From Hydrogenimonas sp. (GTDB taxonomy: Bacteria > Campylobacterota > Campylobacteria > Campylobacterales > Hydrogenimonadaceae): a stretch of DNA of 5,132 nucleotides. The position numbers and the translations under genes are program-made. The notes under the pieces are model-generated. The model made no database searches, was not told the origin of the DNA, and worked only from the letters and a program-made list of their open reading frames with translations. Location of the stretch: NCBI RefSeq assembly GCF_029933015.1, contig NZ_JAOZOZ010000114.1, forward strand, positions 1-5,132, given 5' to 3'. This document shows, piece by piece, positions 1 to 5,132 of the stretch. Within the stretch, counting starts at the first letter, position 1. Each line of letters opens with the position of its first letter.

Positions 1-8
1 CCGGAGGA

Positions 9-917
9 GTGAGTATCCACTTTGCATTCGAGTATCCGTGGATTTTTCTTTTACTGCTGTTGGTTCCCTGCTTCTGGCGGTGTCCTGCCGGTGTCGTGAA
101 ACTCCATTTTCCCAAACTCTCCTATGTCTCCGGCTCTTTTCTCTCCTTTGGGCGGGAGCCGCTGCTTTACGCGGCGGTTTTTTCGCTGTTCGTCACGGCG
201 TTGGCTTCTCCGATCGTCTATGACCGCCTGGCCGCCAGCGAGCGGCATGGCCGGGATCTGGTGCTGGCTCTGGATACGAGCGGGTCGATGGCGGAATCGG
301 GATTTTCCGAGGAGGATCGGATGAAGCGGAAGTTCGACGCGGTGCTGGAGATCGTCGACGCCTTTTTGACGGCGCGTCACGACGACAATGTCGGGCTGGT
401 GATGTTCGGCTCCTTCGCCTATCCCGCCGCGCCGGTCACCTACGATCTCGTGGCCCTTCGTGAGATCCTGCGGATGACCGACGTGGGGATCGCCGGGGAG
501 AGCACGGCGATCGGGGAGGGGATCGCCCAGGCGTTGCGATCCTTGAAGTTCGGCCACGCGAAGCGGAAAGTGATCGTCCTGGTCACCGACGGGTACCAGA
601 ACGCCGGATCGGTCTCGATCGCCGACGCCGTGGAGCGGGCGAAAAAGATGGGTGTGACGATCTATACGATCGGCGTGGGCAAGCCGGGGCAGTACGACGG
701 CAAACTCCTCGAAAAGATCGCGAAAGAGACGGGCGGCCGGGCCTTTTCCGCCCGCGGCAGCGGGGACCTGGCCGAGGTCTTCGCCACGATCGCGACGCTC
801 GAACCCAGCCCGATCCGTTCGAGGATGCCGGTGAACAGAAAGATGCTCTTCATCTGGCCGCTGATGGGCGGAATGATCCTGCTGATCGGCTATCTGTCGT
901 TTCGGGGTGTCCGATGA
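9..917 (+). CDS. batA: BatA-like membrane-anchored VWA-domain protein
   Basis: This 302-residue protein has the BatA layout: two N-terminal membrane segments (about residues 10-22 and 52-68), a VWA domain (about 83-265) and a C-terminal membrane helix (about 279-297) with a short basic tail. The metal-ion-dependent adhesion site is complete: DTSGS at 89-93 (DxSxS), Thr166 in ESTAIGEG, and Asp194 in VTDG. Such domains bind a divalent metal and a partner protein. In the bat family they are thought to act with a MoxR AAA+ ATPase in envelope protein assembly or oxidative/stress tolerance, but no substrate can be named from sequence. The basic loop between TM1 and TM2 and the basic C-terminus predict a periplasmic VWA domain. 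The start is taken as GTG at 9, preceded by GGAGGA directly against it, which is unusually close. The frame is still open to base 3, so an upstream start outside the window is possible. Its TGA overlaps the next gene's ATG. Confidence 0.9.
   Translation: MSIHFAFEYPWIFLLLLLVPCFWRCPAGVVKLHFPKLSYVSGSFLSFGREPLLYAAVFSLFVTALASPIVYDRLAASERHGRDLVLALDTSGSMAESGFSEEDRMKRKFDAVLEIVDAFLTARHDDNVGLVMFGSFAYPAAPVTYDLVALREILRMTDVGIAGESTAIGEGIAQALRSLKFGHAKRKVIVLVTDGYQNAGSVSIADAVERAKKMGVTIYTIGVGKPGQYDGKLLEKIAKETGGRAFSARGSGDLAEVFATIATLEPSPIRSRMPVNRKMLFIWPLMGGMILLIGYLSFRGVR
914..917 (+). promoter_or_regulatory. ATGA stop/start overlap coupling batA to batBC
   Basis: The TGA stop of the first gene (915-917) overlaps the ATG start of the second (914-916). 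A GGGGTG at 904-909 is a weak ribosome-binding match within the end of the first gene. This arrangement usually means translational coupling and near-equal amounts of the two VWA proteins; the coupling is inferred from the overlap. Confidence 0.75.
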
Positions 918-2512
918 CACTGCTCTATCCCGAATTTCTCTGGCTGCTCGTCCCTCTGGCGCTTTTTGGGTGGCTGCGATATCGCCGGGAGAGTTCCCCG
1001 GCGTTGCCGATCCATCCGAAAGTGCTCATCGAAAACCGGCGGACCCTTTTCGTCCGGCTCGCCCCGTTCGTGGCGCTGGCCTGGATGCTCGCGGCGCTGG
1101 CCAGGCCCGTCGTGCAGAGTGAAAAGGTCGAAAAGACGCCGGGGCTGACGACGCTCTATCTGGCCATCGACGCGTCGCGGTCGATGCGGGCGACCGACCG
1201 GAAGCCCGACCGGTTCGGATTCGCGAAACGGACCATCGAAAAACTGGTGGAAAAGGACAGATCCCACCGCTTCGCCCTGATCGCTTTCACGACCAACGCG
1301 CTGATCCTCTCCCCGCCGACGGAGGATGCCGAGCTGATCCACGCGGCGCTCGAGTCGTTCAATCCTGATTTCATCCTGACCCACGGGACCTCTTTGAAAT
1401 CGCTGCTGGAAACCGTCGCGAAACTGGCCGGCGAGAGAAAGGAACTGGTGATCTTCAGCGACGGAGGGGACGGGGAGGAAGAGGTGGGAGAGCTCCTCGC
1501 CATCGCCCGAAAGAGCGGCATCCGTATCCACGGGGTGGCCTGCGCGACACGGACAGGAAGCAAGATCCCCATGGGTGGCGGATGGCTGCGTGACGAGGCG
1601 GGCCGGCTCGTCGTCTCGACGCTCGATCCCCGGCTGGAGCGGCTGAGTCTCGAGACGGGGGGCGCCTTCGTCGACGAGGGGAACCCGGAAGAGGCGGCCC
1701 GCGCGATTCTGGAGAGCCTGGAAGTGACGGAGGCCGAAAGTGAGGAGGCTTCGATACGGACCAGGGAGCTTTTTTGGATACCGCTTCTCATCGGGCTGCT
1801 CTTCTATCTGGCCGGGACGCTTTCGATGAGGGTGCCTGGGCGGGTATGGGCGGCGATTTCGCTGCTGCTGGGCATCCAGGCGCAGGCGGGCCTGACGGAT
1901 ATCTGGCGGCTCGAGGCGGGGTACGAAGCCTATGCCCAGAGAAGGTACGAGGAGGCCGGCAAGATCTTCGCCTCCATCCGGCCGCCGCTTTTCGAGAGCA
2001 CCTACGCGCTGGCCAATACCTACTACCGGCTCGGGGCCTGGAAGCGGGCCGGCCGGCTCTACCTGCAGTGCAAAACCTCCGATCCGGAGCTGAAACGGCG
2101 CATCTGGTACAATCTGGGCAACTGCGCCATGAAGATGGGCCGCTACGAAAGCGCCGTCGACTACTACGTCAAGGCGCTGCAGCTGGGATACGACGAAGAT
2201 GCCGTCGCCAACCTGAAAACGGCACTCTTTCTGAAAGAGCGGCGAAAGAAGCGGATCGAACCGAAAGCCGACGCAAAGGCCCGGCCGCAGTCGGCGAGCG
2301 GGACGGCGGAGCGGAAGGAAGAGGCGGGAAAAAAAGAGTCTTCGAAATCCCGGGCGAAAATGGGGAAAGGGAGCGGAAGCTCCACCGCGGCGAAATCGAC
2401 GCGCATCCGCAAAGAGCGCGCCGCGGCGGAGGCCGCCCGCCGCCATCCTCTCGGTTCGAGAGCCTACGAAACGATCAACAGGGGGTATGTCCATGAAAAA
2501 CGTCCGTGGTAG
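914..2512 (+). CDS. batB: BatB-BatC fusion: VWA domain plus TPR domain membrane protein
   Basis: This 532-residue protein joins two bat functions. Residues 1-303 are BatB-like: TM segments at about 8-21 and 48-66, a VWA domain from about 80 to 270, and a TM helix at about 286-303. Its MIDAS is intact (DASRS at 86-90, Thr159 in HGTSL, Asp183 in FSDGGD). Residues about 305-325 form a second hydrophobic segment that resembles a signal peptide. TPR-like helices follow: about 333-355, 360-387 and 396-425, the last a good match (xxWYNLGNxxxxxGxYxxAxxYYxxAL). Residues 441-510 are low-complexity and basic (24 Lys/Arg against 9 Asp/Glu, no aromatic residues). The final 22 residues regain Tyr518, Tyr525 and Trp532. 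The arginine-rich loop at 22-48 predicts a cytoplasmic loop, placing VWA and TPR domains in the periplasm. TPR modules bind partner proteins, so the role is probably scaffolding within a Bat complex; this is inferred. Translation is coupled to batA by ATGA, with GGGGTG at 904-909 as a plausible ribosome site. Confidence 0.88.
   Translation: MTLLYPEFLWLLVPLALFGWLRYRRESSPALPIHPKVLIENRRTLFVRLAPFVALAWMLAALARPVVQSEKVEKTPGLTTLYLAIDASRSMRATDRKPDRFGFAKRTIEKLVEKDRSHRFALIAFTTNALILSPPTEDAELIHAALESFNPDFILTHGTSLKSLLETVAKLAGERKELVIFSDGGDGEEEVGELLAIARKSGIRIHGVACATRTGSKIPMGGGWLRDEAGRLVVSTLDPRLERLSLETGGAFVDEGNPEEAARAILESLEVTEAESEEASIRTRELFWIPLLIGLLFYLAGTLSMRVPGRVWAAISLLLGIQAQAGLTDIWRLEAGYEAYAQRRYEEAGKIFASIRPPLFESTYALANTYYRLGAWKRAGRLYLQCKTSDPELKRRIWYNLGNCAMKMGRYESAVDYYVKALQLGYDEDAVANLKTALFLKERRKKRIEPKADAKARPQSASGTAERKEEAGKKESSKSRAKMGKGSGSSTAAKSTRIRKERAAAEAARRHPLGSRAYETINRGYVHEKRPW
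1826..1888 (+). other. Embedded signal-peptide-like segment at the BatB/BatC junction
   Basis: Codons 305-325 of the fusion protein read like a free-standing secretion signal: Met305, two arginines (306 and 310), a hydrophobic core (about 311-321) and Ala-Gln-Ala at 323-325, a fit to the A-x-A signal peptidase I rule. It follows the BatB C-terminal TM helix directly and precedes the TPR region. It may simply be a membrane hairpin returning the TPR part to the periplasm, or it may be cleaved. Confidence 0.5.
2480..2485 (+). promoter_or_regulatory. Ribosome-binding site for batD, favouring the ATG at 2493
   Basis: AGGGGG lies inside the last codons of the upstream gene. Its spacing is 7 nt to ATG 2493 but only 1 nt to ATG 2487. 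Normal spacing therefore favours the second ATG, which also gives the more typical signal peptide start (MKNVRG). Confidence 0.6.
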
Positions 2513-3641
2513 CCTGCTCCACCTTCTTTTTCTTCTCTTTCTGCCCCTTATTCTGACGGCCGGAGAGGATTACGACTACGAGCTGAAGCTGGGCAAGCGG
2601 TCCCTCTTCGTCAAAGAGCCGGTACTGCTGACCTTCCGGGTCTGGCGGACCGATCCGGGTCGCATCCTCTTTTTCGAGTTCGCGCCGGAGGCGGACCGGC
2701 GGCTGGAGGTGAAGCTTTTGCGGGAGCGGCGCGGAGAGTATCGCGGGATGCCTTCGGTGACGTTCCGGTACCTGATCTTTCCGAAAGAGGCGGGAGAGAT
2801 CCCGCTGCGCTTCAGGTTCGTCGTCAAACGGACCAGCGAAACGAGGCTGCGCTACAACAATACCGGCGAACCGGTCAAGGCCAAAGCGATCGACACGACC
2901 GACACGATGGAAAAGGTTCCCCCCGAAATCCTGAAAGTCGCGCCGCTTCCCAGGCCAGTGCCGCTCGTGGGGGATTACCGCCTGGAGGTCTCCGTCGACA
3001 AACGCGAGACGGCCGCCTACTCCCCCGTCTACCTGACGGTCCGGCTGCGGGGTGTCGGCGCGATGCCCGAAAAGGTCGATTTCACGCCCGCCATCGAAAA
3101 TGTCAGAGTCTTCGCCGACGAGCCGAAGATCGATATCCGTTATGCGGATGACGGGATCCATTACGAGGGTAGGTTCTCCTATGCGCTGCTTTCCGACCAC
3201 AGTTTCGTGATCCCTCCGATCGTGCTGGAGGCTTTTTCCTATACGAAAAAGAGGCTCTACCGGCTCGAGAGCGAAAAGGTGGCGATCGATGTCGCGCCCG
3301 TCTCCGTCGGGACCCTCGTCGACGACGAGACGCGTCCCAAGAGCGTGTACGAGACTCTCGAAACTCTGAAGCGGTGGGGAGTCTATACGCTCATATTCTT
3401 CTGCGGTTATCTCAGCGCGCTGCTCGTCGGACGTCTGCGCGGGGCGGGGAAGTCCGTTTCGAAAAGAGGGCTTTTCATGAGAGAGGTCAAAGCGGCCCGG
3501 GACGCCAAAAAGCTTCTGAATCTGCTGGTGCGTACCGGTCCTGTGAGATACTCCGTCTGGATCGACGATCTGGAAAAGGCGGTCTATCGCGGCCGGAGCG
3601 TGGATCTCGGGAAGATAAAGAAAGAGATCTTGAAAGGGTAG
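2493..3641 (+). CDS. batD: BatD-like 'oxygen tolerance' membrane protein
   Basis: This protein is 382 residues long if started at ATG 2493, or 384 from the in-frame ATG at 2487. I prefer 2493 because AGGGGG at 2480-2485 then lies 7 nt upstream, whereas it almost touches the ATG at 2487. From 2493 the protein opens MKNVRG followed by a leucine-rich core ending LTAGED, a good signal peptide with likely cleavage after LTA. A long beta-rich extracytoplasmic part follows (to about residue 290, counting from 2487), then one TM helix at about 297-316 and a basic cytoplasmic tail of about 68 residues. BatD members have this architecture (immunoglobulin-like periplasmic strands and a C-terminal TM) and are always encoded near VWA genes. 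The molecular activity is not known. It is on the short side for the family. Identification rests on topology, position after batA and batBC, and general sequence character rather than a diagnostic motif. It overlaps the upstream gene and ends 6 bp from the convergent gene. Confidence 0.8.
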   Translation: MKNVRGSLLHLLFLLFLPLILTAGEDYDYELKLGKRSLFVKEPVLLTFRVWRTDPGRILFFEFAPEADRRLEVKLLRERRGEYRGMPSVTFRYLIFPKEAGEIPLRFRFVVKRTSETRLRYNNTGEPVKAKAIDTTDTMEKVPPEILKVAPLPRPVPLVGDYRLEVSVDKRETAAYSPVYLTVRLRGVGAMPEKVDFTPAIENVRVFADEPKIDIRYADDGIHYEGRFSYALLSDHSFVIPPIVLEAFSYTKKRLYRLESEKVAIDVAPVSVGTLVDDETRPKSVYETLETLKRWGVYTLIFFCGYLSALLVGRLRGAGKSVSKRGLFMREVKAARDAKKLLNLLVRTGPVRYSVWIDDLEKAVYRGRSVDLGKIKKEILKG

Positions 3642-3647
3642 AAGGTA

Positions 3648-5132
3648 TCACTCCATCTCGTCGAGCGGGGCGGGTCTGGAGAAGAGAAATCCCTGGACAT
3701 AGGTGATCCCCATCTCTTCGATCATCCGAAGCTGCCGCTCGTTCTCTACCCCTTCGGCCACCACTTCCAGCCCGAACTTCTTTCCCAGCGACGCGATCGT
3801 CTCGACGATGATGCGGTCGCTTTCGTTGGTGCAGATATCGCTGATGAAAGAGCGGTCTATCTTGAGCTCCTCGACGGGGAGTTTCTTCAGGTACATCAGG
3901 GATGAAAAGCCGGTGCCGAAGTCGTCGATGGAGAGCGAGACGCCGAGCTCTTTGAGCAGGCCGATCTTGACGAAACTCTCTTCGATGTTGTGCAGCAGGA
4001 GATTTTCCGTGATCTCCAGACGGAGGTTTTTAGGATCGATGTCGTTGTAGGCGATGACCTCTTCGATCCGGTCGATGAAACTCTCCTCCTCGAACTGTCT
4101 GGGGCTGATGTTGACGGAGATGCGGTAATCTTTTTTGACGGGATCGTTTTTCCATTTCCGCAAAATCTGCCCCACCTCTTTCAAAACGAAATTGCCGATC
4201 TCGACGATCAGTCCGCTCTCCTCGGCCAGGGGAATGAAGTATCCCGGAGAGACCACTTTGCCGTTGTCGATCCAGCGGATCAGCGCTTCGACACCTACCG
4301 TTTCATACCCTTTGTCGGTAAGTCGGATCTGTTTTTGGAAAAGAAGTCTGAAGGCGTTTTCCCGGATCGCCTTGCGCAGGTTCGTGACGGTCTTGATACG
4401 CTTTTCGAGCTCTCTCTGCAGATCTTTGTCGAAAAAGACGATACGGTTTTTCCCGGTCTTTTTCGCCTGGTACATCGCGATGTCGGCGAACTTCATCAGA
4501 TCGGAAGTGGTGGCGTTTTTGTCGATGATGGCGATGCCGATGCTGGCGTTGATACGGATGTCGTTGCCCTGTATCCGCATCGGCTTTTTTATATGGTTCA
4601 GGATCTTTTCGGCGATCATTTCCGCTTTGATGGCGGCGTGATTGACGGCCAGGGTTTCGAGATTCAGCAGTACGACGAACTCGTCGCCGCCGATACGCGC
4701 GACGATATCGGCTTTTCTGGTGCAGCTTTTGATCCTCTCCGTCATGGTTACGAGTACCGCGTCTCCGATGTCGTGTCCGAGGGTGTCGTTGATCTCCTTG
4801 AAGTCGTCCAGGTCGATGAAGAGGATGGCACCGTAGTGGTTTTCCCGTCGAAGCGCTTCGATACGCTGTGTCAGCATCTCCTGAAAGAAACGGCGGTTGT
4901 AAGTGCCTGTCAGATAGTCGTGGTTGGCGAGGTAGAGGATCTTCTCCTCCTTCTCCTTGAGGGAGGTGATGTCGATGATGGCGGAGATCCGGACCTTTTC
5001 ACCGCCAAGTTCGGCATTTTTGCCCCGCAGAATGCCCCAGAATTTCGAACCGTCCTTTCTGAGCATGAGGGCTTCGTAGGGTGTCTGATCCTGTACCTTT
5101 ATCTTTTCTCTGACCAGATCGCGGGATTCGGG
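3648..5132 (-). CDS. PAS-GGDEF-EAL c-di-GMP diguanylate cyclase/phosphodiesterase (partial, N-terminus beyond window)
   Basis: The reading frame stays open to the right window edge, so the start lies outside; the ATG at 5064-5066 is internal, since 22 further codons upstream encode a PAS-like stretch (PYEALMLRKDGSKFW across the ATG). Residue numbers count from that ATG. After the PAS end (to about 35) and a short linker comes the GGDEF domain (about 45-215): metal Asp85, FKEIND, GGDEF at 126-130, and an RxxD inhibitory site (117-120) exactly five residues before it. The EAL domain (about 232-470) has EALIR at 260-264, Asn319, Glu351, Asp381-Asp382, Lys402, Glu438 and Gln458, all the expected metal and catalytic residues. 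The protein should therefore be able both to make c-di-GMP from two GTP and to hydrolyse it to pGpG, with the PAS domain as sensor. No TM helix is visible in this part. It converges on batD with a 6-bp gap and its bases look less GC-rich than the bat genes. Confidence 0.95.
   Translation of the reverse strand, partial: PESRDLVREKIKVQDQTPYEALMLRKDGSKFWGILRGKNAELGGEKVRISAIIDITSLKEKEEKILYLANHDYLTGTYNRRFFQEMLTQRIEALRRENHYGAILFIDLDDFKEINDTLGHDIGDAVLVTMTERIKSCTRKADIVARIGGDEFVVLLNLETLAVNHAAIKAEMIAEKILNHIKKPMRIQGNDIRINASIGIAIIDKNATTSDLMKFADIAMYQAKKTGKNRIVFFDKDLQRELEKRIKTVTNLRKAIRENAFRLLFQKQIRLTDKGYETVGVEALIRWIDNGKVVSPGYFIPLAEESGLIVEIGNFVLKEVGQILRKWKNDPVKKDYRISVNISPRQFEEESFIDRIEEVIAYNDIDPKNLRLEITENLLLHNIEESFVKIGLLKELGVSLSIDDFGTGFSSLMYLKKLPVEELKIDRSFISDICTNESDRIIVETIASLGKKFGLEVVAEGVENERQLRMIEEMGITYVQGFLFSRPAPLDEME

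Noticed and set aside
890..2494. A 534-codon open frame on the - strand opposite the BatB-BatC fusion, with similar long - strand frames at 51-920 and 2475-3200
   Set aside because: All three are in exact codon register with the sense genes, so their stops could only come from sense TTA, CTA or TCA codons, which this GC-rich genome avoids. Their translations are Arg/Pro/Gly-rich with no domain-like pattern, while the sense frames have clear VWA motifs and TM helices.
3603..3629. GATCTC/GAGATC inverted repeat near the end of batD, as a possible terminator
   Set aside because: The stem is only 6 bp with a 15-nt loop and there is no T-run after it. It lies inside the batD coding region and is not convincing as an intrinsic terminator.
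3703..4836. Several + strand open frames (3703-4050, 4135-4641, 4642-4836) opposite the GGDEF-EAL gene
   Set aside because: They are serine/arginine-rich shadows of a gene whose - strand reading has every expected catalytic motif, and none has a convincing ribosome site.
3648..5066. Treating the c-di-GMP gene as complete with its start at the ATG 5064-5066
   Set aside because: The frame continues for 22 codons to the window edge and these encode PAS-like sequence that runs through this Met, so it is an internal residue and the gene is cut by the window.
1..5132. Search for tRNA, CRISPR, insertion sequence, phage or defence-system signals
   Set aside because: No repeat-spacer pattern, transposase, terminal inverted repeats or tRNA-like stretch was seen by eye. 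The window is fully accounted for by the bat operon and the c-di-GMP gene.

Overview
The window holds the tail of a Bat (Bacteroides aerotolerance-type, MoxR-associated von Willebrand factor A) operon on the + strand. It faces a convergent, incomplete cyclic-di-GMP signalling gene on the - strand. The DNA is GC-rich and almost entirely coding. The combination of a compact bat operon, a VWA-TPR fusion and a PAS-GGDEF-EAL protein of this style would fit a GC-rich Campylobacterota (for example a Hydrogenimonas/Sulfurimonas-type marine chemolithotroph). That placement is an inference from protein 'feel' and is not proven by anything in the window.

Layout. Positions 9-917 (+) encode a BatA-like membrane-anchored VWA protein with an intact MIDAS. 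Positions 914-2512 (+) encode a BatB-like VWA protein fused to a BatC-like TPR domain, followed by a basic low-complexity tail and a short aromatic-containing C-terminus. Positions 2493-3641 (+) encode a BatD-like protein (signal peptide, large periplasmic part, one TM helix, basic cytoplasmic tail). All three junctions look translationally coupled: GTGA at 9-12 (possible end of an unseen upstream gene), ATGA at 914-917, and a 20-26 nt overlap at 2487/2493-2512. After a gap of only 6 bp, a - strand gene (3648 to beyond 5132) encodes the C-terminal part of a PAS-GGDEF-EAL protein with every expected catalytic residue present.

How the genes work together. In known bat operons an AAA+ ATPase of the MoxR family and a DUF58 protein are encoded just upstream; neither is in this window. 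BatA and BatB present metal-ion-dependent VWA adhesion domains, BatC gives a TPR interaction surface, and BatD is the 'oxygen tolerance' membrane protein. Positively charged loops predict that the VWA and TPR domains and most of BatD all sit on the periplasmic face, so the module probably forms one envelope complex acting in protein assembly or stress tolerance. The c-di-GMP gene has no evident functional tie to the operon.

The most interesting signal is inside the BatB-BatC fusion. The second C-terminal hydrophobic segment looks like a complete embedded signal peptide (Met, basic residues, hydrophobic core, Ala-Gln-Ala) placed exactly at the boundary between the VWA and TPR parts. I saw no RNA genes, mobile elements, CRISPR arrays or other repeats. 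No stretch longer than 300 bases lacks a gene.
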